A DNA stretch of 64,000 nucleotides from Alligator mississippiensis (lineage: Eukaryota > Chordata > Crocodylia > Alligatoridae): NCBI RefSeq assembly GCF_030867095.1, contig NC_081824.1, positions 168,524,933-168,588,932 on the forward strand, in the 5' to 3' direction. The notes under the pieces were generated by a model. It did no database searches. It was not told where the DNA came from and saw only the letters and a program-made list of their open reading frames with translations. This document shows positions 1 through 23,642 of this stretch, piece after piece. Within the stretch, counting starts at the first letter, position 1. Each line of letters starts with the position of its first letter. The translations under genes and the position numbers were made by a program.

Positions 1-2137
1 TCTGCATAGCTGAGCAGGAATAAGGCCCTTTGGCTTGCAGGGTAGGTGAGCAGAACAGGCCGAGCGTCCAAGCACTCCAGAAACACAGCCAGCAGCCAAA
101 CTGGGAGGGTGCCTGGACAGCCAGCTAAGTCTTCTCTGCCTCTAAACAGCATGGGTTTGAGAGGAAGATGCTGTGGTCTCTCTCCTGCAGCCACCTCCAG
201 GCACCAATTAGTTACTGTTCCACTTAAAGAGCTATTATTAGAGTGGCTGTGAGAAGAGGACCCCCTCCCCCCCCGGGATATGTTTGACGTATGGCTTCTG
301 CTGTCAATCCAAGGCATCATTTGGGACACAAGCCTGGTACTTTTGAAAAAGTCCTTGTGCCAGAACCTTTTGTTGTCTGCTCTACACAGCGAGAGCAGCT
401 TGCAGCTGCTTAGTCTTCTTATCACATCATTCCCTGTTATACTGCTCCCTGCACTGGGGGGGGCACAAACAACAGCAAGGCATTGGGCAAGAAAGCTTAG
501 AGGTTGGTAACCTGTTCCTAGTTCTGGCGCCATCAGGTTTAGCAACCTCCACACAGGCTTATGCAGCAGTACATTGTGGGGTAGGAGTGAAACAGGTGTT
601 TTTAGGCAAAACCTCCACATTTTGAATCACTGCTCCTGGGTGGGAAGGAGTGTATGAGAGAGGCAGCTGGCTGTGTTAATCTGAAGTCAGGCAAAAGGGA
701 GGGTAGAGCTGCACCTTATAGCATAAGCTTTTGTATACTACGATGCTTGTGGCATACAGCAATAAGAGGAGGCTGCCTTGGTTGGTCTGACTCTGCCACC
801 AACGATTATTGTGTAAAAATAAATAAATGATATAAGACCAGCAACTGGATATTACTTTTACTTTGCCTGGCAAAGAAAATGTGGAATCAGCCGAGTATGG
901 CTTTTCCGAAAGACCTGAGGGTTCTGGAGGCAGTGATAAAGAACCAGCTGCAGAAAGGGAAGAAACCCTGGAAACTGTGGACTAGAGAGACCAACTGCAC
1001 TGCCCACACAGCCTCTTCAGTGGGTTTCACTCCTATTCTGTTCCAGTGTGCCCAAACACTCCCTTCCAGCTGCCTAATAAAAGCTGTCTTTTGTAAGGGT
1101 AATCCCCTGTTGCTGTAGTGTCACTCACAGGGCTCCTGAGGAAATTAATTTAAAAAAAATTTGGGTTATTTTGAAGTAACTTGAAGAGTCATGGTGAAAA
1201 CCAGCAGTGCTGGAGCTACAAACCCAGATGTGGTAACAGGCCCAGGATATTTTTCTTTGTAACTGGAGGCCAGGAACCTAATACTATGGGGTGCTCTTGC
1301 AGGTAGGCTGTGAGGCACAGTGCTAGAGCAAAGAATCTAGAGGCTGAAAAGCTACAGTCAGCATCTGATCCCATTTTCTGCTTTTCTACCTTCTTCCACA
1401 ACAAAGATCAACAAAGGCTGAGCTCACCATTAAGTTGCAGAAACATAACAAGGCCCTTTCAAATTAGAAAAGTTGTTTTATCAGTTTTTTGCTCTAGCTT
1501 GCCAGGCCTGGTTAAAACTTTGTGATGACTAAGGTTAAACTAAAACCTGTAATCTTGTTTTTGGGGAGAAAAAGATGTAGCAATCACCACTTTGAATGGG
1601 GATAAGTGAAGCATAATTGGGAGAGTAAAGGTAAGGCTCTAAACCAATAGGATTAGGGAAATTATCATAAAACATGCTTGTGCATTAGGGTAGGTAAGCT
1701 AATGAAAGGTTAAGGGTGGGGAGAGACAGAGAAAATGGTTGGACACACCTTCAAGATTCCTGAGGCAATATGCTGTCTTGCGGACTTAAGTGCTATCTGA
1801 TTATCACTCTGGGATTGAACATCTGCTTAGCAAGGTAACTAACTCATTGCTTGTGAATGCATTGTGTTTCTGTCTCAAAGCACATTTATTATAGAGTGGA
1901 ACCCTTCTCTCTCCTTGAATGTCTCAAAACTGACCACACCTCAAGCACAACTGTTCAGGTAACAAGTCCTGCTAAGGATCCAGTAGTGCAAGTGAAAAGC
2001 CTCATTCTAGACTTAGGTCAGAGTCTGCCCTCAGTTGAACTCAGGGTATCTGTCATTCAGGCCAGGGAGTTGAGCTACAGGTTGCAATGCTAGCCACATC
2101 CCTGTCTTGTGTACTACTGGCTACAGGAATCAGTGTG
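1..2137. other. No gene recognised; unassigned sequence
   Basis: Short open frames only, none with a recognisable protein, splice pattern or codon signal. Part of a dispersed repeat is visible near 655-740. In human, LRRC73 lies downstream of YIPF3 on the same strand, but I found none of its leucine-rich-repeat coding sequence here, so it would lie to the left of the window or be absent. Confidence 0.5.
655..740. repeat. Dispersed repeat fragment, copy 1
   Basis: Shares the core GTCTGAAGTCAGGC-like segment and flanks with a second copy near 2937-3020. It resembles a common interspersed reptile repeat containing a TAAGCTTTTGT segment. I cannot name the family with certainty. Confidence 0.4.
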
Positions 2138-2145
2138 CTTTAACT

Positions 2146-2591
2146 CAGTGTTCCTCAAAAGTGGGTCGTGAGAATATATGAAAGGGTTTACAGATTTACA
2201 GAAATTTAGGGCTGGAAGGGACCTCATGAGATCATCAGGTCCAGCCCCCCTGCTCTGGGCAGGAAAGACTGCTGGGGTCAAATAACTCCGGCAAGGTGCA
2301 TGTCCGGTCTCCTGAAGATCTCCCGGGTAGGAGAACAAACTTTAAACGTGGATTCTCCTTCAAAGGAGAAATGCATGGGAAACCATGGCTTTTCGCTTGC
2401 AGGCTGGCAGAGCTCTATCCTGCAAGGGGCTGCTTGGGGCCCCCCATGCCCCGCACACTCCCTGCCCCACACATGGGGTGGGAGGGGCTGGGGCCTGGGG
2501 GGCAGTGGGTTTAGAGTTAGGGGCACTGGGTCAAGACTGGCCGTCGATGCTTACAAATCGGTCCTGGTACAAAAAAGTTTGAGAACCACTG
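2146..2591. mobile_element. hAT-type nonautonomous DNA transposon with nested CR1 piece
   Basis: The element begins CAGTGTTCCTCAAAA and ends TTTGAGAACCACTG, the inverted termini of hAT-Charlie-like elements. Flanks at 2138-2145 (CTTTAACT) and 2592-2599 (CTTTAACC) match at 7 of 8 positions, an 8-bp target duplication. A CR1-like segment lies inside at about 2190-2340. No transposase frame is visible. Confidence 0.8.
2190..2340 (-). mobile_element. CR1 LINE fragment nested in a hAT element
   Basis: Carries the reverse-oriented CR1 signature (GGCTGGAAGGGACCTCATGA, then GATCATCAGGTCCAGCCCCC). The same signature recurs near 12187-12262 and 63722-63800. It is a 3'-end fragment; exact borders are uncertain. 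Confidence 0.6.
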
Positions 2592-2936
2592 CTTTAACCA
2601 AGTAGCCTGACGGACCACTGTATTGGGGGAATTTCGCATTCTTTGATCTCTCAGACAGTCTGAAAGCTGGGGGTACAACACATCCTATGGATCCATAACA
2701 TACACGCCATTCTTACCACATTAGTCTGATGCTTTCTCTTGCAAGACTGGCTCAGTTGCAGGAAGGGAAACGATACAAACCTGCAAAAAACATCTGACGG
2801 TTCTGCAAAGACTTGCAGAGCAGGACCTGGGACAGGAACACAGGAGCCAAGTGTGCCACACAGCAGGAAGGAAGAAGTCATGCCCTGTGCCAGGCTTTGA
2901 TCCCAAACCAACATATAAGACTCTCCTTATTAGGGA

Positions 2937-3020
2937 TGATAGAGGTAGTTAGCTGCATTAGTCTGAAGTCAGGCTGAAGGCATAGCAGGAATCCTTTACA
3001 GACCAACTTGTTCAGAAAGG
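2937..3020. repeat. Dispersed repeat fragment, copy 2
   Basis: Matches the copy near 655-740 around TCTGAAGTCAGGC, followed by a segment reading ACAGACCAACTTGTTCAGAA. Diverged and truncated. Confidence 0.4.
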
Positions 3021-3055
3021 CAGGGGAGATATTTGTCTCAGGTCAGCTTGCTCTA

Positions 3056-3534
3056 TTTTGGCAGGGGAGATACCATTATCACCAAGCCAAGATCACCTTA
3101 ACTGGTGCTGTGCAGTTAAGGGTGGAGACTTGCCCCATGCACTGTGGGCAGGACCTCCCTACAAGAGTCTACTATAGTTTCCCAATGGGAGGATCTCAAC
3201 TATATGCTTTATTTTTATGGAGATTGGGGATTTCCTTCTAGCATGCTCCTAGATGGATTTGGGAGCATCTCAGCAGTGGGCAATTATTTTGGGCAGAGGG
3301 CCGCTTACCAAGTTTTGGCAAGCCCTTGGGGGCCATGTGACAGGCAGTCCAGGGCAGATAAATATTAATTTTCTAAATTTTTTAGGGGCCCCACAGGCCG
3401 GACAGAATGGCTTGGAAGGCTGCATCTGGCCCCCGGGCCACATTTTGCCCACCCCTGGAGTATTTGAAGCCACAGGCTGAAGATTCTGTGAGGGAGGATA
3501 CTTGCTGGTGGTAGCACCACACAGACTTGAATGA
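3056..3534. repeat. Diverged tandem duplication, copy 1
   Basis: Aligns by eye with 3605-4125: a GGCAGGG(G/T)AGA start, a TGCA(C/A)TG(T/C) segment, CCCAATGGGA, a shared TTTATTTTTATGG/TTTATGGTGA zone, and a final 42-bp stretch (3493-3534) identical in both copies. A hAT element at 3271-3457 interrupts this copy only. Confidence 0.6.
3271..3457. mobile_element. hAT-type MITE, CAGGGGTGGGC family
   Basis: 187 bp. Starts CAGCAGTGGGCAATTATTTT and ends TTTTGCCCACCCCTG, imperfect inverted termini. Flanks 3263-3270 (GAGCATCT) and 3458-3465 (GAGTATTT) match at 6 of 8 bases. A close relative of about the same length lies at 45460-45643. Confidence 0.7.
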
Positions 3535-3604
3535 CAAAACAAACAAACCAAGAGGCTCAGGAGAGATACAAGGATGATGGTTTCAGCCCAGGTAGTTTTA
3601 CTTA

Positions 3605-4125
3605 CCTGGCAGGGTAGATTCTCTTTTCAGCCCTGAATGACTCAATGTAATTGAGGGTAACAGCTTGTCCCCTGCAATGCAGGCAGGCTGACCCCTGCGA
3701 GAATCTACTTAAGCCTCCCAATGGGAATATCTCTGCTACCTAATTTATGGTGAGGGGGATTGCTTTCGGGCTTTCCCTCTAGCTCAGTGTTTCCCAACCT
3801 TTTTCACCTCACATCACACTCACCTAAATAAAAAAGCACCGTGACACACCAGACGCAGGTTGGGGTGGGCGGGGGTGGTGCGTGGCCAGCTGGATGGCAT
3901 TTTGGGCTGCGGCACACCAGTTGGGAAACACTGCTCTAGCTTGCTCCTTCGGCCTTTTCTCTAAGGGCAAACAAGACAAGGGGGCATCTGAACTCCAAGG
4001 CCTCCAGGCTTGGGGCTTGCATATAGGATGCTTGCCACAGATGTGGGGGGGGTATCAGAAGTCCCAGGTTGAAGAGTCCAGGGGGAGGATACTTGCTGGT
4101 GGTAGCACCACACAGACTTGAATGA
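3605..4125. repeat. Diverged tandem duplication, copy 2
   Basis: Second copy of the unit at 3056-3534. It ends in the same 42 bp (4084-4125) and is interrupted by a different hAT element (3785-3933). Most of the rest is clearly diverged. It may be two adjacent copies of an unnamed repeat family rather than a local duplication. Confidence 0.6.
3785..3933. mobile_element. hAT-type MITE with perfect 8-bp target duplication
   Basis: 149 bp. Starts CAGTGTTTCCCAACCTTTTT and ends AGTTGGGAAACACTG, inverted terminal repeats of about 15 bp. Flanked by CTCTAGCT on both sides (3777-3784 and 3934-3941), an 8 of 8 match. No coding capacity. Confidence 0.88.
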
Positions 4126-4131
4126 TTGAAC

Positions 4132-6128
4132 TCTGCTCAGTTAAGAGAATTCAGAACTGATTTGGCCAATTTGGCCTGAGACACATTTAAAAAAAAGGCA
4201 TAAGGCATATGCAACAACCCATTTCGTCAGCTTCTAAGACATCAATCTCCAGGGTGCTACCCTGCCCTCCCTATGAAGGGAGGTACTGGACTTGCCCTGT
4301 CTCTGACATCTGCTCTGCTTCAAGTGAGTCTGTGAAGCATGATCTGAAATACAGGTAACAGTTCTGAGCTGGAGGGCCCATCCCTTTGTGGGTGAGCTTG
4401 CTTTCTCCCACAACAAGGACTGCTGCAAGGCCCTGCTGATCAATGGCCAGGTGGCAGGCTGGAGGCACAGCACACTTGTGGCTGTGCTGAGGTCACAGCA
4501 AAAATAATTTTTGGTCACTGCTCAGCCTGCAATCAGCCCAATTCCTTAGAGAAGAAAAATCGTTCCCCTTCTCCAAGTTAGTCCTGTTACCTCTATTCCA
4601 TGCTTGAAGAACCAGCAATTCAGAAGCTCATTCTGTGAGAGCAGGAAGTATGAATTAGAAGCCAGGCCTTGGCACCACCCTCTTTTGCCACAGTTTATGG
4701 CCTGCAGTAAGCCCCTCAGCATCCCCACATGGCTCATTCTGGATAACATTTTTCTCTCCACATGGCTCATTTAGGCAAAATAGGGCCTGGATTGCAGCTA
4801 TGGACACACAGCTCTCTCCCTGGGGTGGGCCATCTTTGACTAAATCTGCCAGCCTGATTTTATGAACTAAAAAAATCAAAGTGCTTTCAGAGACATCCTC
4901 TGGGATTTCTACACTGAAGTGCTTGGGCAGCACCCCCCACACCAGAGAAAGGTGAACTTGTAAACACCACTTCCTCACCTGCCTCCCACCCTTGCTCCAA
5001 CTCTGCTCTGAGTAGCTGTTGCTCCACCCTTGCTGCAACTATGTTGTAGGAAAGGAGCGTGCAGGTGCAGCCAGGATGGTGTCTGCATCCCTGTGGGAGC
5101 TCCAAGGAGATAAGCTCTGAGAAGCTCCAGGGAATGGCTACTGCAAGGCTGGCTCCTCTCCCAAAGTACCCCAGAGGAGGCTACGAGAGGAGGAAGAAAA
5201 AGGAGCCGAGCCAAGAACCAGACACAATATTCTGCCCAGTACAGGATGCAGCAGCTTGGAAGCTGCTTCTACTTGTGTTAAGTAGCTATGGACCCCAGAA
5301 GGCAAGACGGCAGCTAGGCCCAGCAGGGGCAGACTGCATTCACTCTCTACCCTTAAATGGCCCCTTACAGCAAGGTCTGCCCAGAGCTGGAGGCCCCCTC
5401 ACTGAGGGAAAGGACTTAGGGTGGCTTCTGTTCACTTAGTACATCCCCAGAACAGTGCACATGAAGAGCAAGCCAGCAGATCTGCCTCTGCACTGATCGT
5501 GATTCTGTAAAACAGAATATTTGCGCCTCAGCCTGAAGCAGCTGGAGAGCACAGGGCAAAGTATGCATGCTGGGACAATGCTTCCCCCAAAAAGGAAAAA
5601 AATGCCCCCAGCCAGGAGACAGGCAGGGTGCTCTGAATCAAAGTAAATAGGCCTCTTCACCAAAAACTGAGGAGCCACAATTAGTCCTTCCCCAGAGCCC
5701 GAGTAAAGGAAATAGAGGTGAGAGAAAAACAACAAACCCCCTGGGGGGAATGAGTTGCATCGCCAGACTGGAAACCTGTTTGGTTTTGGTACATGGCAAC
5801 AAAAGGGAAAGCAGGGCAAGGAGCAGCCTGCAACTCTTGGCAGGAGCTGTCTGTGGGCATAAAGAGAAGGCAATTCAGTTACACAGTAATCCAGATGAAC
5901 TGCAGATGCCTCTGGCTTCCTCGGCTGTGAAACAATCACCTTAGGGAAGCTGCTTCATTTGAGACATTTCAGAACTAGATGGGACAAATGCCTGGAGAAT
6001 ACACTGGAGCAAATAACTCCACTTTGGCCCCACAAGGGGAAGAGAGAACAGATTTGATGGGACCTATCAGAGCTCTCCCATTGTATGAGGCAGTTTCAAG
6101 GTAAGACTTCGCTCAGCACCAACAGCAA
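4132..6128. other. Intergenic/3' flank of YIPF3, no gene recognised
   Basis: The longest open frame on the minus strand (5436-5939) gives a protein I do not recognise, without family motifs. No clear repeat with termini was seen either. Confidence 0.45.
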
Positions 6129-6134
6129 TTTAAT
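6129..6134 (-). other. YIPF3: Possible YIPF3 polyadenylation signal (ATTAAA)
   Basis: The variant hexamer ATTAAA on the minus strand lies about 340 bp after the YIPF3 stop codon. I saw no canonical AATAAA on that strand closer to the stop. The cleavage site would be near 6105-6120. Confidence 0.3.
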
Positions 6135-6472
6135 TCTTCCCTCTACAGGAGAGGAGCAGAACATATAGCCTGGGGTTTGCAAGAGCAAGCAAGACAGCAA
6201 GGGAGGGGGAAAATGACTTACAAAATCCCAGCTACATGGATGATGCTGAGAGTACAGCTGTGCATGGTGCAGCCCAGGTCCAGGCTGGGGGAGCCTGTCT
6301 CCTTTGAGACAATCAAGAAGCTTTGCATTCAGCTCCCTGAAACCTTAACCCAAAGGAGAGGGGCAGAGAGAAACCAAGTCCTATGCCTGCCATTTTGTCT
6401 TTTTCCCAAGTAACAGCAGGAGGTTGTGACCCAGGTGATCCCAAAAGAGACGAGGGCAACAAGTCCATGAGA

Positions 6473-18573
<12,101 letters not shown>

Positions 18574-18813
18574 TCAAGCAAACAAAAGAGAAACACAAAC
18601 TGAGACCGGGCGGACAAAGGAGACGTCCTCCGTGAGTCATAACAGCTCTGGAATCAAGGCAAGGGACGTGCCATAGAAATAGTAACTAAAAGCATCCTCT
18701 CTTAGGAGCAGCCACACAGCATGGGGGAGCAGTACGTCGGACTCTTAGTGCGCCTGCGCAGAGGGGAGTCCCAAAGAACCGGAGGTCTGGAACGTAACAC
18801 GTCCACCCAGCGT

Positions 18814-18819
18814 CACGTG
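18814..18819. promoter_or_regulatory. E-box CACGTG (USF/MiT-TFE type)
   Basis: CACGTG embedded in GTCACGTGAT, the flank favoured by USF and MITF/TFE factors. It is 38 bp upstream of the POLR1C start codon, so it may lie in the core promoter or 5' UTR. Confidence 0.5.
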
Positions 18820-18856
18820 ATGGGTAGGAGCTGTGTGCTTGCGTCACGCGGGCAAG

Positions 18857-21800
18857 ATGGCAGCGCCCGGTAGCGTGGAGGAGATGCGGAGTCGCGTGGT
18901 GCTCGGCGAGTTCGGCGTCCGCCACGTGAGGGGGGAGAGGGGCTGGGGCAACGGGCGGAGGGGGCTCGGGTCCACGCGTGTCCCTCGTGACCCACGCGTC
19001 TTTTGCCCGCCCCGCAGGTGCACACCACGGACTTCCCCGGCAGCTACCCGGGACACGCCGACGCTTGGGACCCGGCCACCTTCCGCCAGGTGTGCAGGCG
19101 GGCGGGTGCAGCAAGGGCGGAGCGGGTGTCCTATCCCCGGCCCCTCCGAGCTCCTGGGGGTGGCAGCGGGGCACCCCATTGACCCCGCGGTGTCCTGTCC
19201 CCCCTGCCCTGGCGGGCTGCAGGGTTTCCACGTGGACGTGACCAACATGGATGAGGGGTTGCTGGAGTTTGACCTGGTGGGCATCGATGCCGCCATTGCC
19301 AACGCGTTCCGCCGCATCCTGCTGGCCGAGGTAGGGGCTTGTGCTGGGCTCCACTCAGGATGGACCAAGCACCAGGTTTGGGGTCAGGAAGGATTTTGCT
19401 GCATGGCGAAATTGGTTTGGGTTGTGGGGGGATTTGCCTTGCTCTGTAGCAGGGGTGCAGGCCTCTGCCCAGGACCACTCGATATTTTGAAGAAGCAGGA
19501 CGGTGGCTCTCATGGGTCCCTGGCTTGACCTGCAGCAGGTTGGGGTGTCAGGTCTATGCTGTGTCAGGGTTGCAGGTGGTCAGGTGTAGCGGTTGTGGTT
19601 CTTGTGAGATGGTTTGGACAAGAATGATCCTGCCTCAGGCAGGGGCTGGACTAGATGTGGCCTCTGGAGGTCCCTTCCAATCCAACTTCCTGATGATTTC
19701 GTGACCCAGTTGTCGTGTCCCCGACTCTGCCCCGCAGTCCCTTGCTGCCGCAGGGAGCTGGTCCACAGCAGGGTTGGTGCAGGCTGGAAGCTGCAGGCTT
19801 GTACCTTCCCTGTCGCAGTTTCCTTTGCCTTTCATCAAGTTTTGTTCTCACTGCTGGAGCAGGTGTGGGAGTTGACAGCTTGAAGAAATAAGGTCATACT
19901 TTTGGGAAAAGAGGAAGACTGATTAGAGCAGAAAAGGCAGAAGTGCCAAAGTTGCTGGGGGTAGAGGGAGGTCAAGGGCTGCGGGACGACTCATTTGCTG
20001 CTGAGCTTGTGTTTATGCTGGAGGATGCAAAGCATATATTCTGGAGAGGAAATAAGCAACCGGATTGTTTCCTCTCCAGACAGCCAGAGAGGGTGGTCTA
20101 AGACAGGCCTAGTGTTACAAACTGAAGCTGTTTAATTAACCAGCATATACTGCAAATGGCAGCACTGGAGCTGCTTCCTCATGAGTGTTTTGCACAGATC
20201 TCTGTGCCTGGCCTGGGGTAACAGTGAAACTAGTGGTATTAGTCAGTTATGAAGAGACTGCAGAGTCTGGCCTGCAAGAAAACTAGGAGATGCACAGAGA
20301 GCAAGAAAAGAAGAGTAAAAGCAGAGGAGAAAGGAAATGGAGGAACCTAGTTTAGATCAGCAAGTTTCAACCAGAGCACCGTTAAATCTTTCTAGATGTG
20401 GGAACACCTGCATGCAAGGTGTGAGGTAAAACCAGTAATTACAAACAGGAATCCTTGGTGTCAAAACCATTGCGACCTGCTGTGGTCTGTCTGAATTCTT
20501 TGCAACAGAAGAATTACTCTAGTATTTTTTTTTTGCACTCAAGAAATGAATGATAACTCAGAGCTGGTGTCTTTCAAGGGAGCTTGAGTCTAAAAGGGTT
20601 GAGAACCACTGATTTGGATCACTTGTGGGAAGGAGCTGTCACCAGGAAGAGTTAATTAGACCCCAGAAGGGGTCTCTGTGGAGCAGAAATGTTCTGGCTT
20701 GATATTGGGTGGGGGTGCACTTCAGGCATGCTGCCTGCCAGGACTGACTTGCTCTCTCTGTACTCCTTAAGGTACCGACAATGGCTGTGGAGAAGGTCTT
20801 TGTGTATAACAACACATCCATTGTGCAGGATGAGATCCTGGCCCATCGCTTAGGCCTTATCCCTATCCAGGCTGACCCTCGCCTTTTTGAGTACAGAAGC
20901 CAAGGTGAGAGCCAGCACCAGGACAAAAGGATGCATTGGGGGGCTTTTCAGAAGGGGTGACACAGAGCTGTGTTGGTTTAGGTTCAGGAAGGGGTGGAGG
21001 ACGTGGCCTAGCCTGGGACTCGCTCTGTTTTTCCTCTTCCCAGGAGATGAGGAAGGCACAGAAATTGATACCCTCCAATTCCAGTTGAAAATCAAGTGCA
21101 GCCGAAACCCTCGGGCAGCCAAGGAGTCCTCTGACCCTAATGAGCTCTATATTAATCACAAAGGTAAACCTCCAAGTTGCCGGGGACCCTGCTGTAAGCC
21201 CCATGTAACCTGAATTTTTTTTTCCTACCCTTGAGAGTGAAGAGAGCCAATCCTGTAGTTCTGTGAAACTTTCTTTTTGGCAAGACCTGATGCTGTTGGG
21301 ACAGCAGCCCTTTGTTGTGAAGTGTTGGCTTCTCTCCATGGGTGCTGAGGCAACTTGGTTAGATATTGGTGACCTCTCTTCTCCACAGTGTACAGCAAAC
21401 ATATGACGTGGGTACCTCTAGGCAATCAGGCAGACCTTTTCCCAGATGCATGTTTTCGACCTGTTCACGATGACATCCTCATTGCCCAGTTACGGCCTGG
21501 CCAAGAAATCGATGTGCTTATGCACTGTGTCAAGGGCATCGGTGAGTTGGGGTTATGGGCTGGGGCAGTGAGACAAGTGTGAGTACCCCTGATGCAGGGT
21601 GTGTGGGGAAGGAAGGAAAAAGAGCCCAGATATTCCTCTAGGGTGGCTTGGTGAGTGCCTGAAGTTCTAAATGACATGAGGACCCCCATAGGATTTCATT
21701 GTGCCAAGGGGTGTTACCAGGTGTTCTGATGGAAGTAGTTTCTCCTGATTTTTGCAGAAGCTCAAGGCAGTACTGAGAGGAGCTTCATGACACCCAGCAA

Positions 21801-23275
21801 CTCATTCAGGCTCTTGTCTCCTGGCTAGTAAAGCAGGGACTGTGGCCTTTGAGTGGGGTATGGTGCCTCAGTGCTCCTCTGGCTGCATCATTGCATAGGG
21901 TTTGGCTGGGGTCATGACTTTTTCTTCCCTTATTTTCCAGGTAAAGATCATGCTAAGTTTTCTCCAGTGGCCACTGCTAGTTACCGGCTGCTGCCTGACA
22001 TCACTTTGCTACAACCCATTGAGGGGGAGGCAGCTGAGAAGCTGAAAAAGTGCTTCTCCCCTGGAGTCATTGAAATCCAGGACATCAAAGGTACTTTCTA
22101 TCCCCACCCCAGGACCTTAGCATTGGCTAAGGGGAGACTGAGCGCAGGCTAGAGGCAAGCATTGCACAGATGGATTCTTTCCTCTGATGTCCCTCCAGCC
22201 CAGCTTAGGCCATTCCATTCTGTCCTGGGCCTGGGGTTAACCTATGAATGGCTGTCATATAGATGCATCCAGTGACTGGTTTGGTACCTCCTATTCTCTT
22301 ACTCCTTTAACACTTTTGATAAGGCAGGAAGTACTTCTTCACTCAGCTCTGTGACTGTCCTCTGCACTGTTACCTGCTGCTCCAGGGTCCAGAAACCCTC
22401 TCTTGTTGTAACTCCAGGCTGTCGGCCACTCGCTCCCAGTGGTTATGAGTTGCTGGCTGGCTCCAGGTATAATATTGGACAAGCTGAGCTTTTTGAGCTG
22501 GCCCTGCCTGGGGAGTAGTTGGGGGTGGGGTGGCGGTTGGAACTTATCCTGCGCTGAACCTTGTATTAGAAATTACGTAGTTCTTGGTATAGGTCTCCAG
22601 TGTCATAGCTAGGTGCAGAGACCTGCATGTTTTGAATGCAGTGTGCTGGTCTGGTAGCATGAGGTATAAATGCTTGTCCCTACCAGCTGCAGGTTCCTAT
22701 TTCACCTCTTCTTCTCTTGCAGGGAAGAAGGTGGCGAGGGTGGCGAATGCTCGGCTGGACACGTTTAGCCGGGAGATCTTCCGGCACGAGGAGCTGAAAA
22801 ATATGGTGCGTCTGGCACGAGTGCGGAATCACTATATCTGTAAGTAACCTCAGCCCAACCCCCAGAGTACAGCCCTCTCCTGCTGCACGCGCCATTGTTT
22901 CTCATCCTGCTTGGGGGCCACAGAGATTTGCCAGCATGTTCTAATCTTTTTTTTGTTCCTTTTCCTCCAGAAGATTAACTCTGGTACATTCATATTCCAG
23001 TAGGTAATGGGTTTCTGGTGGCTTTGGAGTGAAGATAGATCTGCATTTTGTGCTCCTTTTGCTGACTAACTTTGCATCATCTGATGTGTTGGTCATGAAG
23101 GATTAAATTGTAGGCTGGTACCTGGTGCCTGTGCTGATCTTTGTGTCTCTGTCCAGTTTCAGTGGAATCAACTGGTATCCTGCCTCCAGATGTGCTGGTG
23201 AGCGAAGCCATCAGGGTGCTGATGGGGAAGTGTCAGCGCTTCCTGGATGAGCTGGACTCTGTCCCCACTGACTGA
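18857..23275 (+). CDS. POLR1C: POLR1C, AC40/RPAC1 subunit of RNA polymerases I and III (complete, 9 coding exons)
   Basis: Exons: 18857-18925, 19018-19089, 19223-19330, 20772-20904, 21044-21163, 21389-21541, 21941-22090, 22723-22839, 23157-23275. All junctions are GT-AG and in phase. The total is 1041 nt, giving 346 aa, the same length as the human protein. The product begins [20 protein letters not shown] and ends [12 protein letters not shown]. The alpha-like dimerisation motif [20 protein letters not shown] lies near residues 67-86 and spans the exon 3/4 junction. The Rpb3/RpoA insert domain follows ([42 protein letters not shown]), and then the second half of the dimerisation domain. Known role: AC40 pairs with AC19 (POLR1D) to nucleate assembly of Pol I and Pol III in the nucleus. 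Introns 1 and 2 are tiny (92 and 133 bp) and GC-rich. The start codon sits in a good context and overlaps a YY1-like motif. Confidence 0.97.
19640..19700 (+). mobile_element. CR1 3'-end fragment in POLR1C intron 3
   Basis: Contains GGGCTGGACTAGATGTGGCC then GGAGGTCCCTTCCAATCCAA, the plus-orientation CR1 tail. Only the last few dozen bases are recognisable. Confidence 0.5.
20358..20611. mobile_element. hAT-type MITE in POLR1C intron 3
   Basis: 254 bp. Starts CAGCAAGTTTCAACCAGAGC and ends GGGTTGAGAACCACTG, imperfect hAT termini. Flanks 20350-20357 (GTTTAGAT) and 20612-20619 (ATTTGGAT) match at 6 of 8 positions. Confidence 0.6.
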
Positions 23276-23443
23276 ACTGTGCAAGTCTGAGAAGCAGAAG
23301 CTTATGCTTTTGGCCTGGGCTCCTTGCAGCCACCTGCAGGGATTGTTTCCAGTCCACACGAGGCATTGGGACCATCTACTGTGTGCTCTCCATTCTCTGT
23401 ACAGATTTTTTAAAACAGAGCTCTGAGGAGGGAAATGCTTCAG

Positions 23444-23449
23444 AATAAA
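23444..23449 (+). other. POLR1C: POLR1C polyadenylation signal AATAAA
   Basis: AATAAA lies 169 bp after the main POLR1C stop codon and is the first canonical signal downstream, giving a short 3' UTR. A second AATAAA is at 23637-23642, and a third at 23972-23977 would serve the alternative last exon. Confidence 0.75.
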
Positions 23450-23636
23450 GGTCTTCCTGACTGTGTTGTCAGTTGCCGCAGGCAATGTACAGAGGAAATT
23501 TGATGTACCACGCATTAGCAGCTGGCTACGAAAGTGTCCTGTGGTTCTTGTTCTCTCGCTGCATGAAGAGAACTAATAGCAAGGGCAAGTGGGCCTTAGG
23601 AAAGAGTTGACTGCAAGGTGTTGCTATTGAATTGCT

Positions 23637-23642
23637 AATAAA
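23637..23642 (+). other. POLR1C: Second POLR1C polyadenylation signal AATAAA
   Basis: A canonical hexamer 362 bp past the main stop codon that could give a longer 3' UTR. Use cannot be judged without RNA data. Confidence 0.4.

Noticed and set aside
5436-5939. 167-codon minus-strand frame downstream of YIPF3
   Set aside because: Considered as LRRC73, but it has no leucine-rich-repeat pattern or other known motif and no paired exons nearby.
18686-19354. Long minus-strand open frames across the POLR1C 5' end
   Set aside because: Shadows of the GC-rich POLR1C exons 1-3, with no family motifs and proline/arginine-rich composition.
20863-21402. 180-codon minus-strand frame opposite POLR1C exons 4-6
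   Set aside because: Antisense shadow of coding exons and introns with no recognisable protein.
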